Positions 9,191-20,110 of a DNA stretch of 64,000 nt are shown here, one piece after another; positions within the stretch are counted from its first letter, which is position 1, and each line of letters opens with the position of its first letter. Position numbers and translations under genes: made by a program. Source of the DNA: Ctenosaura bakeri (taxonomy: Eukaryota; Chordata; Lepidosauria; Squamata; Iguanidae); the NCBI GenBank assembly GCA_948474755.1, contig CAOLHI010001300.1, positions 372,001-436,000 of the forward strand, written 5' to 3'. The notes below the pieces were generated by a model. The model did not search any database. It saw only the letters and a program-made list of their open reading frames with translations, and was not told the origin of the DNA.

Positions 9191-11178
9191 TTTTTCCTTT
9201 GACTTTTGGGAATGTGCACCCAGGCAAAACTCCCAAACACCTTCATGTGAGCAATGGAAGGCTGTTTATTATACAGATACTCATAGGGGGTTGCATTGAT
9301 TACACTACTCCAGAGCCTATTGTGTATGTAACAGGCAGTCAGAACTGCTTCACCCCAAAAACTCAGAGGCAGATCTGCATCAGTTAGCAGACTGTGCATC
9401 AGAGTTTGTAAAACGCCTGCATTGCGCTCAGCCACTCCATTTTGGTGAGGAGAATAGCTGGCAGTTGTCCTGTGAATGATCCCTTTCTTTTTGAACCATT
9501 GTTGCATGTTATTTGACAAGAATTCAGCTCCCCTATCAGTTTGCAACTTTTGAAGAGAACAACCAAACTGCCTCTCAATCAGGGAACACCAATTCTTGAG
9601 GACTTGACACACATCAGATTTTTGCTTCAACACATAGCAGAAAATGTACCTGCTAAAATCATCTACGAAGAGACAGAAATATCTACCCCCTCCGAGTGAT
9701 TGTTTACTGAGGGGCCCTACAATGTCACAATGAACCAACTGGAATGGAGCAGTTGGCACACGGGAACTAACCCGTGGTGCTGGCAGCTGCTTGGATTTGG
9801 TTTGCTTGCAAATTGCACAGTCAAGGAGCACACTACAAGACTTCAAAGAACACCCTTTACAGCAACCTGCCAACTTTTTTAACACTGGAAAACTAGCATG
9901 TCCCATGCGCCGATGTAAAAGATGAATGCATTCATTGTGTGGTGCAGTATTAGCATACACATTACACACAGTTTGATTTGGCTCAAGGAAGAACAGCCTT
10001 TCTTCCCGTGTAGCCACAGCACACACCTCCCCATTTTTGAGCACTTTGCCCTGTTTTCCACAGAACTCAACCTTAAACCCAGATTCTGTCAGTTGCCCCA
10101 CTGATAACAGGCAGAAATCAAGAGAGGGCACATACAAAACATTTTTCAAACACATATCAAGTGCTGGGACATAGGCAATCCCTTCACCACAAACCTCAGC
10201 TTTTGTCCCATCTGCCAAAATTACCTTTGAAACACTGGCAGAATTTAAGTCACTGAACAAGTCTTTTGAATTGACGAGATGCTGGGAACACCCACTGTCT
10301 AGAAGCCAGGCTGGGTCTGGGTCTTCTGCATCTTGGGGACCTTCAGGAACAGCTACAGCAACACGTAGACGTCCCCTGGCACGACCTCTGTTCCCTCTGC
10401 CTCTGCTGGCCCTGAAACCTCTGCTGGCATTTTGCTCCCCTTGCTTCAGAAGTGGGCAATCACGCCTGAGGTGTGAAGCAGATCCACAGCGAAAACATCT
10501 CCGGACAGCATGGGCATGCACCAGCCCCTCCTCACTGCGATCAGCAGCTGAAGATTTTTTCTTACCGGAGCAGACTTCTGCCGCTGAAGCCTGTGTGGGA
10601 GGTGCCGCATTCCTGGCTCGCTTGTCTTCTTCCTCCATCAGCCGGGCAGAAACCATGGAGACGGTCAAATCCCTTTCTGGCACGGACTGGAGTGAAGAAA
10701 CGACTAGTTCCCAGGAAGCATCAAGGGAATTTAAAATACAGAATACCCTGTCACTCTCAGGCAAAACCTTGCCTCTCTCTCGGAGTGATGAAAACAGCTC
10801 TGAAAAAACTGTCAAATGCTCCCTCATCGAGGTGCCTGGGGTCCATTTGGTATTGTAAAGTCTATGAGACAAAGCATACTTTGCTGCTCCAGATTCACTG
10901 AGATGTATATCTCGTAGTTTGACCCATCCTTCACGTGGAGTATTAAGGTCCCTGATGTGCGTGAGCTGGTCATCTTCCACAGCCAGGAAGAGCATAGACA
11001 TGGCTCGTCTAGATGCAGCCTGAATCTGAGCTGCTGTACCTTGCAATGAAACAGGATCAGTAAACGCTCCCCACAGACCCTCGGCCTGCAGATATTTTTC
11101 CATTCTCGCTGACCATGCAAGGTAGTTTGACCCGTTGAGCTTCACAAGGGGCAAACCCCCAGGCACTGGTTGAGCCAT
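8920..11178 (-). CDS. Copia Gag-protease-integrase polyprotein, frame broken at its C-terminal end
   Basis: It starts at the ATG at 11176-11178, about 70 bases after the primer-binding site. Gag (residues about 1-220) opens with the copia-type KLNGSNYLAWSARMEKYL motif. A CCHC zinc knuckle, CFRCGSASHLRRDC, lies at about 228-241. The aspartic protease active site WLLDSGCSQHL is near 295, the pre-integrase HxxxGH-type motif (LLHRRMGHAS) near 425, and the integrase DDE residues fall in VHCDIVGP, LQTDRGAEF and QNGVAERN (about 485-590). Around 9184-9187 a short G run (C run on the plus strand) is off by one base relative to the downstream Pol frame, so the last 80 or so residues of this frame are out-of-frame readthrough. 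It could be a real mutation or a homopolymer sequencing error. Confidence 0.93.
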   Translation of the reverse strand: MAQPVPGGLPLVKLNGSNYLAWSARMEKYLQAEGLWGAFTDPVSLQGTAAQIQAASRRAMSMLFLAVEDDQLTHIRDLNTPREGWVKLRDIHLSESGAAKYALSHRLYNTKWTPGTSMREHLTVFSELFSSLRERGKVLPESDRVFCILNSLDASWELVVSSLQSVPERDLTVSMVSARLMEEEDKRARNAAPPTQASAAEVCSGKKKSSAADRSEEGLVHAHAVRRCFRCGSASHLRRDCPLLKQGEQNASRGFRASRGRGNRGRARGRLRVAVAVPEGPQDAEDPDPAWLLDSGCSQHLVNSKDLFSDLNSASVSKVILADGTKAEVCGEGIAYVPALDMCLKNVLYVPSLDFCLLSVGQLTESGFKVEFCGKQGKVLKNGEVCAVATREERLFFLEPNQTVCNVYANTAPHNECIHLLHRRMGHASFPVLKKLAGCCKGCSLKSCSVLLDCAICKQTKSKQLPAPRVSSRVPTAPFQLVHCDIVGPLSKQSLGGGRYFCLFVDDFSRYIFCYVLKQKSDVCQVLKNWCSLIERQFGCSLQKLQTDRGAEFLSNNMQQWFKKKGIIHRTTASYSPHQNGVAERNAGVLQTLMHSLLTDADLPLSFWGEAVLTACYIHNRLWSSVINATPYEYLYNKQPSIAHMKVFGSFAWVHIPKSQRKKEGQEPSVCVLLVMRIFVKGIAFMLVVIPVLCQEMPPSRNTQTGHVFNQRLKFSFLYPDSLQRSQLSPQSLLPVPRGLKQRRETCEGGEL

Positions 11179-11248
11179 GGTAGAACCAGCTAAAACTTAT
11201 TCAAAAACACTCCTCAGCAGGCATAACTTAAAGCAGGACCCAAAACAA

Positions 11249-11280
11249 GGTCGATGGATCGAAACCATCCTCTGCTACCA
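11249..11280 (-). promoter_or_regulatory. Copia primer-binding site, 32-base match to initiator-Met tRNA
   Basis: The plus strand here reads the last 32 bases of vertebrate initiator-methionine tRNA, from GGTCGATGG through GAAACCATCC to the terminal CTACCA, directly abutting the LTR. The element RNA is therefore complementary to the tRNA's T-arm, acceptor stem and CCA end. Most retroelements match only 10-18 bases, so this match is unusually long. Confidence 0.92.
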
Positions 11281-11827
11281 TGTTGCAAAACAGGAGTCGA
11301 GAAACTCCTGCTGATAAAGAATAATAAAAACACCTGCTTGCTTTAAGCTTCATGCCTGCTTTATGGAGCTAGTAAAACAAAACACTGCTGAAGTCAAACT
11401 GGCAAACTAACTATGTTTATTGGTAAGAAAATTCCAAACTACCTAAGTTACAGAAGAAAAATTCAAACTGCCCAACATCATGGCAGGTTCAGCAACAGAG
11501 TGCAAAGAGAAAAGAACAGCGAGCCTTTTACACAAGGCATGGGGTTTATATGATATGCAGTAAACATGCTTTAGGCACCTTCACCTCACGACAACAAGTG
11601 TGAATAACAAGTTCATAGCCACAACATGTCATGTAGCAAAAACACATATGATGGCGCAGCTGTGTGCCAGTTCCGGACAAGCTGATAACGCTGAGGAAAA
11701 GTTTCCCATGGAACTGGCTAGCCATAACAACAAGTTTGTAACAGTTTGCGTTCTCACACACACACACACAAGAGCTGTGAGAAATTTGTGGAGCAAGGAG
11801 TCCATTATGCATCCACATAATGCAACA
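11281..11827 (-). repeat. Copia 5' LTR
   Basis: It shows no difference from 7243-7789 to my reading, at a constant offset of 4038. The minus-strand TATA-like box at 11545-11550 would drive genomic RNA transcription toward lower coordinates. Confidence 0.95.
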
Positions 11828-11832
11828 TTAAC

Positions 11833-12620
11833 CGGTACTGTTCACAGTTCTCCTACTCAAACAACTGCACTGGTTGCTAGTCTGTTTCTGGGCATAATTC
11901 AAAGTGCTAGTTATGTCCTTCAAAGGCTTATATGGCTTAGGTTTTTCCTATGTGACAGTTTGTATCTCCCCATATGAGCCTGAATGGTTCCTGAGATCCT
12001 CAGAACAGACCTTTCTTTCAGTCCTACTACCCAGTGTGGTGTAGTGGTTTGAGCATTGGACTACGACCACGAAGACCAGCGTTCGATTCCATGCTCAGCC
12101 ACAGAAACCCACTGGGTGACCTTGGGCACGTCACACGCTCAGAGCCCCAGAAAACCCTGTGATTTAGAGTCACCATAAGTTGGAAACAACTTTGAAAGCA
12201 CACAAGAACAATAACCTTCACAGTTATGGTCTGTGGGAACACAAGACAGGCCTTCTTAGTGGCTGCCCCAGGCTCTGGAATATCCTCCCTAGGGAGGGAA
12301 GACTGGCCCACTCCTTGTTGTCCTTCCACAGGCAGGTGAAGATTATTTTATTCAGACAAGATTTTAGAAATGAAGGATTTTAAGAAAAAGGCTTCTAAGA
12401 GGGTCCTGTATTGTTTTAAACTGTATACTTTTAACTGCTTTTATGCTTTTTAAGCATATTTTTAAATTGTTTTAATATTGGTAATAATAATTTAACTCTA
12501 TTTTAATGTTGTCTTTTGTAGATTGTAACTATATTGTAATAATTTTTATTTGTAACCTGCTCTGAGTCCCAATCTTGAAGAAAAGGCAGGATGAAAATAA
12601 AGCTAGTAATAATAACAAAT
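11833..12620 (+). mobile_element. L2 LINE 3' end (split by a SINE)
   Basis: Continuation of the fragment ending at 7242. It includes an LHWLLVCFWA-like stretch, a LWNILPREGRL motif after the SINE, and a 3' end with TGTAACCTGCTCTGAGTC, AAGGCAGGATGAAAATAAA and a TAATAATAA tail, which is the typical L2 terminus. The frame is interrupted. Confidence 0.8.
12030..12216 (+). repeat. tRNA-derived SINE (Sauria type)
   Basis: The head CAGTGTGGTGTAGTGGTTTG and GTTCGATTCC are the tRNA-like A and B boxes. The middle is TGGGTGACCTTGGGC and the tail ATAAGTTGGAAACAACTTTGAAAGCAC with an AACAATAA end resembles the BovB 3' tail. It interrupts the L2 3' end and is shortened in the middle. Confidence 0.85.
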
Positions 12621-12848
12621 CTCTTCTCTTCAGAAAATGAGTTTTATTTAGCACTGCTAGTCAAAGAGCCTACTGGTACATTTTAGCTGAATAATTTACT
12701 TACATTCTAACTTCAGAATTTTATTCCAGCACACCTAAAGTTATGCGTAGTATTCCACGAGTAGTTTCCTGTGCATGGCAATCTATGAAAGCACTGTGGA
12801 CACTTCCGCATTGTTTTGTTTAAACTATGAATAATATATACTCTAGAA

Positions 12849-13145
12849 CAGTGGTTCCTAACTTGGGGTCCACAGAGCTCTCACAGGGGGTCCATGAAGC
12901 CCTGCTGCTGGACATCAACAGCAGCAGCAACAGGGACGTTGCAGTGGGGGAACGTGGGTGCCAGAATTGCTCATTTTCAACTAACAAGCAGTTTGGGTGT
13001 GTGCACAAACCTGCCACTGTTTCCCTTTTGTTAGGGATATGGCAGCAGGGTGTGTGAAAACTGCACAGCATCAGGCATCTGTGTGTGCCCAAACTGCTCC
13101 TTCATTTGAAAAAGGAAGGAACAGTTTTGGCACACAGGCTCACCC
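12849..13145 (+). mobile_element. hAT-type DNA transposon, left end
   Basis: It begins CAGTGGTTCCTAACTTGGGGTCC, a classic hAT terminal motif, and continues into GGGTCCATGAAGCCCTGCTG. The inverted counterpart with matching subterminal sequence ends at 17772. No transposase frame is visible. Confidence 0.7.
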
Positions 13146-13164
13146 CCACCCACTGTGGCATTCT

Positions 13165-13445
13165 TGATGCATGTATTCCTGTATTCCTGCTGATTTCTTG
13201 GGATTTAGAATAGCTGCAGCTATGATTCTCTACTCTGGGAAGTAGGGAACACCTTTTCATTTTATTTGTTCAGTTATTTATTAAATTTATATACCACCAT
13301 TCTGCTTTCCCCATGTCATTCATGTTGGCTAACTTCAGTAAAATTCAAATGAAAACATACAGTGAAAACATTAATAAAATTAAAAACACAATTAAAATTA
13401 TCCTGTATTGCCGCCCTCGGCCTCAGAGGGCGGCAATACAGGAAT
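13165..13445. repeat. Palindrome split by an inverted 215-bp copy
   Basis: The outer sequence reads GTATTCCTGTATTGCCGCCCTC, a 7-base loop, and its exact reverse complement. The left arm is interrupted by 13188-13402, the inverted copy of 6302-6516, and CCTGTATT occurs on both sides of the insert (13178-13185 and 13402-13409). This looks like an insertion with an 8-base repeat of the target. Confidence 0.7.
13188..13402 (-). repeat. Inverted 215-bp copy of 6302-6516
   Basis: See 6302-6516. The copy lies in the arm of a hairpin and is flanked by CCTGTATT, whereas the original is not, so this is the likely recipient site. Confidence 0.9.
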
Positions 13446-13494
13446 ACACCACCTTTATAATTTTCTAAAGGTGGTGTACATGGCTTTCTTCCTC

Positions 13495-13665
13495 CCTACT
13501 TTACTTTCACAACAAGCCTAGACATGAGGCTGAGAGAGTGACTGGTCCAAGGTCACCTTATAAGTTGCACAGCTCAGTGAGGTCTTGCACCCTGGATCCT
13601 CCAAGTACTGGTTCAACATTCTGACAATGATATCACATTGTACAATACACTGCATTACACTTTTG
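13495..13665 (-). repeat. Old tRNA-type SINE
   Basis: Minus-strand relative of 3750-3862 with GGTGACCTTGGACCAGTCACTCTCTCAGCC-type blocks and GTTGTGAAAGTAAAGTAGG in the tail. Confidence 0.55.
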
Positions 13666-13879
13666 CCTGTTGTTTCCTAAGCCAGAGTGCTGGGAACGTC
13701 AGAGCTGAAGAGGTAGGCAGAAATACTGGGCTGATAGCTAGCCCACCTATCATCTTGTTCCAATCCAAGGTTGCTAAAACTCCTTCTGCCTGGGACAACT
13801 GGCCATCCAGATATTGGTGAATAGTTTGATTTTAAAGGATTTCTTCTTGATGCAGATGATGCTTTCCCTGAATGTCAAG

Positions 13880-13965
13880 TTGTTCTCTCTCAGCCTCAGA
13901 GGAAGGCAAAGGCAAACTCCCTCTGAATAAATCTTGCTAAAAAAAACAACAACCCACCAACCCCA
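13880..13965 (+). repeat. SINE 3'-half fragment
   Basis: It carries CTCTCTCAGCCTCAGAGGAA and GGCAAAGGCAAACTCCCTCTG, then ATAAATCTTGCTAA and an ACAACAAC end. The tRNA head is missing. Confidence 0.65.
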
Positions 13966-14078
13966 CTACAAGAACAACAAAGGAAATGTCACTCATAGAA
14001 CTGCAAAATCTAGGATGACTTATTAGTAAAAGATTAGAGTTGTTAAAAAATTAGGCTATGACAACCTGTATATAGATG

Positions 14079-14285
14079 GCCAGAGTGGTATAGTGGTTTG
14101 AGCACTGGATTACAGCTCTGGAGACCAGGGTTCAGATCCCCACATAGCCATGGAAATCCTCTAGATGACCAAGTCACATTCTCTCGGCCTCAGAGGGCGG
14201 CAAAGGCAAAAACCCCTCTGAACAAATCTTGTTAAGGATAGGTTTGCTTGAGGGTCACCGTGAAGTTCCACCACCACTACAAACC
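14079..14285 (+). repeat. tRNA-derived SINE (Sauria type)
   Basis: The head GGCCAGAGTGGTATAGTGG and box B-like GGTTCAGATCC are followed by CTCTCGGCCTCAGAGGGCGG and GAGGGTCACCGTGAAGTT. The tail is shortened. Confidence 0.85.
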
Positions 14286-14289
14286 TGCA

Positions 14290-16090
14290 TATATTAAGTG
14301 CTGCAACACTCATATTGATCTATGAGATTCAAATCCCTGACCAGCAAAATAACTTGGAATTTCTGTGGATGGAACCCATTGCGCACAATGATGATCTTGT
14401 TTATATATATATCTCAATACTGCCTGGGAAAGTTCTGACTGTGAATAATATCGAGGGATTACAACTTAATCATTTCCTCTCTGGTGGTTCTTCATATTTG
14501 AGCATATGGTATCTTCAAGTAAACACAATGAAATCATTTGGACTTACATTCATCGTAAATGATCAAAGTCTGAGCATATAACATTTATTCTGTCTGAGCT
14601 ACAGTAGTTGCTAATAGATTTCTTGGCTCAATTCACAGTGCTGGTTTTCTCCTAGTTTTACAGGGCTTAGGACTCCAATACTTGGAAGGGACACCTTTTC
14701 TGTCTGAGCTTGCGTCTCCAGAGATCATCATTAGACGCTTTTCTTCAAATACCTCCTCTGGGTCATAATGTGGAGATAAGGTAGAAGGCCTTTACAATTG
14801 TGACTCCCTGCTCCTGCAATGTTCTTGCCAGGGAAATCAAAACATTATCTTTTTAGAGTCAGATTAAGGCACTTACTTATTTCCAGTCATTTGATAGAAT
14901 TTTAAAGTATCAGCCTTAGCCTAATTGGTTATCTCTATAATTTGATCAGTAGGTGTTGCTTGGTACAATATACAGTTGGTAACTTTTGTATATTTTATCT
15001 GTAAGACATTTAGAAGCGTTTTTTCCCTCCTAAGGACAAATGTTTAACAAATGGAACAACAAAGTCTGGATCCAACCTTACAGCTTATTCTCCACAAAGA
15101 GAAAAGAACTGAAGTAGAACCATCACAGACTCAGCTTCCAGGGACTGCTTTAGATAAAAGGAAAGGTGTAGAGAGAAAAGTAACCTGCAATTGCATGTAA
15201 TGTCTATTCTGGCCCCAACTCACACAAGCTAAGTATTGATTTGATATGTCATAAAACTTTCTCCATTCATAACTCTGCACAAGCTGAAAGCAAATGTAAT
15301 TTTACTCATGTTTATACAACTTTTAAAGTTCACAGAGGGAAAAATGTCTTTAAATGCTCGGTGAGGAAAATAGATCAACAAAGAATTTTTTTCACTCGTT
15401 ATGTAGCACCATTTAAACATTCATTTAAATGTATTTGTTTTACAGCTTGACCATGAAGCAATGAAGTACAGGGAGTATCTTTCATTGTTGCTTTCTCCCC
15501 TTTACTTTCATTTCAATGCCCCCAGCTCATATATTCAAATCTACTGACAGAGGGTAGCTGTATGCCTTCACATACTTGAATACCACATAAGCACAACTAG
15601 GATTACTAGAAAGCAGTGAACTGTTGATCCCCATTGTAGTTGCTCAATGCACGCTAACAGTTTCAGCATTATTGAAACATAAGCACTGGGACTGGGACAT
15701 GCAATTGGAGGAGTGAGTCCAACATAGTTTGTGAAAAGCTGCTGGAGCTGCAGCACTTTTGTAAAACCTAAAATCTGACCAATCAGCAATTTTGCTTGAA
15801 TCACTTGGAATCAGTGTACGGGTCATGGGTGGAAGTAGTTATTCTAAGTTAATAAATTCAGAGCAGAAGGGTCCAAATATGCCTGCTTGTCCACGAGCCT
15901 TACTGGGTGGCCCCAGTTCACTTTATCATCTCTTGGTCTAACCTATTCCACAGGTATGCTATAAGAAAAAAAGGTGAGGAAGAAAAGACAAAGGTAATGG
16001 CAAATGTATGGCAAACGGCAAAGGTAAATGAGTTTGACCTTCAAGTTGTTTTGGGCTGACAACACCTACCAGTCCAGCATAGCCAACAAT
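14290..16090. other. Intergenic, nothing recognised
   Basis: Non-coding AT-rich DNA. No supported exon, RNA gene or repeat. Confidence 0.4.
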
Positions 16091-16640
16091 GCCAACACCA
16101 CCACCAACAACAACTATTTATAACGCCCTTTACACCGAAGGGCGGAACAATGACATATACAATCAGGGACAAGGACATTAAAACAAGAAAGCACAACAAT
16201 AAATGGCATGGAATCCCCAACACCCCACCAGTCGCTACCCATCTCAGCACCTTAAGCATATCTCAATGACTTAAAGAAGAAGGTCTTCAACTGTTTACGA
16301 AAACGGGTGAGATCCTCCTCCAGTTGGAGGTCCAAAGGAAGACCGTTCCACAAATGTGGAGCCACATCTTGAAAGGTTCACAGCCTTGACAGAGCTCTAT
16401 GCATCTGTGGAACAGACAATAATCCTTTGCCTGCAATCTCAAATTCCTGGATGGAATGTATCAAACAAGCCGAGCTGCAAGATACTGAGGGAGGTTAAAG
16501 CACACAGTTTTAAATACCAGGGCCAAAAGTCTGAAACAGGCCCTGGCCTGAACTGGTAGCCAGTGAAGAGATCTACGGGGAAAAGAAACAGCATTGTTCT
16601 GAATTAAAACCAGAGGAAGAAGGGAGCAGGAAGGCAACCT
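16091..16640. repeat. LINE 3'-end-like repeat, antisense
   Basis: It has the look of an L2-related 3' end on the minus strand: TATTTATAACGCCCTTTACACC, then a block with AACTGTTTACGAAAACGGGTG and CCAAAGGAAGACCGTTCCAC. I could not find an intact coding motif, and family assignment is uncertain. Confidence 0.35.
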
Positions 16641-17293
16641 GCCAGTAAACTGTTACAATAATCTGGTGAAGGATTATAGGAGTTGTAAACCTGAAATATC
16701 TAGAGGACCACAATAGCCCAGTTTTGTATACTTGAATGCCTCAGAGGCTGTATAGCAAAGGTGGGAAATTTGGGGCCTTTCAGATGTTGAATTATAACTG
16801 CCATCAGCCTTAGCTAGTATTGCCATTTGTGAGGGATGATGAGATGGAAACAGTTACCCCAGTATTTATGGCATCCAGGTGAAGGATGGTGTGAATGTAT
16901 GAAATACCAGAAGCATTATATGCAAACCTCAAAACCTTTATGTCCTTCATATAGTTTTCTGTCTAAAACTGTGTATAGACAGCACTCATTTTTTGCAACC
17001 CCAGTATTTCACATGATTTTTTACTATAGAAAATGAGAATGGAAAGACATTATTGTTCAAAAACACTGCAATGCACACTTGAATGCATATCAATAATTAT
17101 CATCTATTTCCAGCACTACATTTTTGCAACAATTGATTATTAAATAATGAGCTTAATAGCAAAATTCTACACTTTAACTACTCATCTGTAGAAGATTAAG
17201 TGTTTATGGCTCTCATTTCTCTGGGGATATAGGAAAGTGCACACAATATTTTGAACAACATTTTGAGTCCATTCAATCATATACAGCACTGGT
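16641..17293. other. Intergenic, nothing recognised
   Basis: No supported feature. A short GGAAATTTGGGGCC stretch may be a repeat fragment. Confidence 0.35.
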
Positions 17294-17772
17294 TTGATCT
17301 TCGCAAACTGGATTATTCATGAGCATGTGTGCCTCTCCACATTATCCTCCTGCCATTCCCATGCATTTTGCCCCATGAGGAGAACTTGCCCCAAGGCAAA
17401 AAGGAAGGGAAAATGGGAGAAGGCTTGCATGAACTTTCCTTTTCCCGAGCCCCCCTCCCATTTCTTTGCAATTTGTGTCAAGCTTGTCCACTTCCCCAAC
17501 CTGCAATTTCATTGGTCAGTTTCAGTCCAGCAACTGTGACTATATTCCTCTAAGATGGAGGTTCATGGCAGTGTCTTTCCCCACTTAATGCAGCTTGGCC
17601 ACCTCATCCCATTGGTAGGTACCTCAGGCATCTTCAGAGACATCCTTGATCCTTCCTATCAATTCTCATGTCCGGTCCCACATCTGGGAGGTGTTGCTGC
17701 CACCATTGTTAGTATCAACCAGCAGGGCTTCACAGCAGGAGGGGTCCATGAACCCCAGGTTAAGAACCGCTG
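17294..17772 (-). mobile_element. hAT-type DNA transposon, right end
   Basis: It ends GGGGTCCATGAACCCCAGG then TTAAGAACCGCTG, the inverted form of the terminus at 12849. Subterminal CCAGCAGGGCTTCA matches the left end in reverse. The 8 bases outside each end (CTCTAGAA and ATATACAA) do not match, so the two ends need not belong to one insertion. Confidence 0.65.
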
Positions 17773-20109
17773 ATATACAATGTTCCCTAACTTGCTCTTG
17801 TTCTACATTGCATTTTTAAAACAAAAAATATAATACTCAGATAATATATTACCTTTTGGTACCTCACAATGGTTGATTTACTAAATATTGTTGTTGTTGT
17901 TATTTTCACATAATGTGAATAGTGAATTCACACAGTGTGAAGTAGATGCCTAAAGGAAGCAAGAGATGAATATGGTCCATGCCCATATTCTGGGGCAACT
18001 AGTATTCAGAAACAGGCACATTCCAGTAGTGGAGATAATATATGGTTATCATGACTAGCAATATTGATAGCCTTATCCTCCAAGAAAATTTGTTGAACCA
18101 CAAAGGACATATTTATGTCCAAATCAGATGAGAATCTTTTTGCAACCTGCCTTACAATATCCATCCTGAAACTAGATTTTTAGCTCTTGTACGAAAACAC
18201 AACTTGCGATTTACCAGGTAAGGGCAGTTTACCTCATTTTTACCTAAAAAAAATCAGTATAGTTTTAGGGTCTGCTCTTCTCTTTCACTATACAGCCTAA
18301 TGGATATGCTGCCATGTTCTTACAAATTCATTAAGTACAAACATTTGACCTTTAAATTACTTTTCTGAGACATTAAGACACCTGGAGCCACAAACAAGAT
18401 TTGACTGTTGCGCCACCCACACTGGTTTCAAGACAGTGAATGGGTCAAGTCCTTGACAGGCACTAACTTAAACAAGAAACGAATCAGATGTCAGAATTAC
18501 CATCTCATCAAGCTGGCTTCCCATCAAACTAACTCATTTTCCCAGACTCTTAGCTGATGCAATCAGTTTTATGTGCTTTCCTGTCATTGTGAAACCTGCT
18601 GGGCTAGAATTCCTCATCATCTGAAGAAGACCACATTTAAAGAACAAACACAGGCTACCACTCGCATTAAACCTGTCAGCGACACACCAAAAAAACCTAG
18701 GATACTGCATAATTGTGCAAGAGGGATGCATACATATGGTATGAACATATGGTGAGGCACTGGTGTCAACTGTAGTACTCCACAGGAAGAACAGAAGTAC
18801 AGCTGGATCAGACTGCAGGCCTATCCAGCATTCTGCTCACAAAGTAGACCAACTGGTTGCCTATGGGAAGCCTGCTGAAATGAAATGCACATGACAGCAT
18901 CCTGCATCTTGCATTTCCCAGAAACTGATATACAAAAGTATACTTGCTCTGACATACAGAGGCTAAGGTTGCCAGCTTTTCTAAATAGCAAGGAAGGCTA
19001 GTTCTCCTACTCGCTAGGCCAACTCAAGACTGGCCTGTGGCTCACCAGGAAAGGGATCTCATGAGAGTTCCAGGCTCCTGTGAGATGTCTAATCTTATAG
19101 AAGCTAGAATTCTTGTGAGATCTCAGGCAGGAATTATATAGCTCTGCCTTACATTTCATTCACCTGAGGCATATGGAAGGTATTTTCTAAGCTGTAACAC
19201 ATGAAGACTTCCAGAGGCCCATACATTTCAAGATCCATATACTACACGTGGCCTTACAAAAGGCTACAAGTCATACGGCTAACTGCTCCTTCTTAGAAGT
19301 TTAAGGAAGTGGAGGAAAAAAATCCAGACTTTTTGGTTGGTTTTGTTGCTGTTGTTTTGTTTTTAAATGGACTGAACCTGAACATTTGAACTAGTCCTTT
19401 TAGGTAGCTAGCCCTTAAGAACTTGAGGATGACCCTAGAAATTTGAAGTCTTTTTCAAATATCATACTGGATGATGGCTGGAACAAGTGAGCATGTTTTC
19501 ACAAAGCATCCTGCTGAGTATAGCTGAAATAGCTCACAGGCTAACCACTGCCAGCTAAATCTGTGTCAGTTCAACTGTTTCCACAAGCCTCAGCTGACCC
19601 AAGTTTTTCACTGAAGTCTTGGCTGAACTGCTCTCTCCCTGACTTGGATAACTCCTACATTCAGTAACTCCAATATTGCTGGAGGCATAAGAAACAATGA
19701 GAGGAGGTGGGTTAAGCAGATTAGACTGTAAGCTGGGTCAGTTTCACTGGAGATGACATGGTATTCTAAAGCAGTACTAGGCAAAATGGTAGTCTGTGGG
19801 CCTGTGAGCCATCAGCTACTGATCTCTGGTGTGTTTCCGGGTCAGAAAGAAACAGGTATAGTCAATATGGGCACAAATATGGTGCTGGGCATACTGGCAC
19901 CATATTTATGCCTGCTGACACTGGTACACTGTGAAAAACACTGCAGGCCCCCACATCAGATAGTACTGTTTTAAAGTACTTGGAACCAGAAAAGTTTGGT
20001 AGCCAGTGCAGTTCCTTTAAGAGTGGTGTTATATGTTGTTTATATAGTACCCTAGTTAAAATGACTAAAGATATCATCTAATAAAACTGTGATTAAATGT
20101 CTCCATAAG
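17773..20109. other. Intergenic with old repeat traces
   Basis: Around 18770-18950 the sequence TACAGCTGGATCAGACTG, GGCCTATCCAGCATTCTG and TTGCCTATGGGAAGCC matches a widespread reptile interspersed repeat that I cannot name. Near 19980-20060 a minus-strand stretch resembling L2 (HITPLLKELHWLP) is visible. Otherwise nothing recognised. Confidence 0.4.
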
Positions 20110-20110
20110 A

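Larger units (their letters stand above)
7238..11832 (-). mobile_element. Ty1/copia LTR retrotransposon, full insertion
   Basis: A complete insertion of 4585 bp (7243-11827) flanked by the 5-bp target duplication TTAAC (7238-7242 and 11828-11832). Both LTRs are 547 bp, begin TGTTGC and end GCAACA, and show no difference to my reading, which indicates a very recent insertion. Internal order on the minus strand is primer-binding site, Gag, protease, integrase, reverse transcriptase, polypurine tract. Integrase before reverse transcriptase is diagnostic of copia. The RNase H domain is missing and one base-length change breaks the frame near 9184-9187, so this copy cannot be autonomous as assembled. 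It sits inside an L2 LINE. Confidence 0.97.

Noticed and set aside
10271..10858. 195-codon plus-strand open frame
   Set aside because: It is the antisense shadow of the copia Gag region.
11249..11280. Possible tRNA gene
   Set aside because: Only the last 32 bases of an initiator tRNA are present, at the exact position of an LTR primer-binding site.
12849..17772. A single intact 4.9-kb hAT transposon
   Set aside because: Ends are inverted and similar, but the 8-bp flanks differ and no transposase is seen between them.
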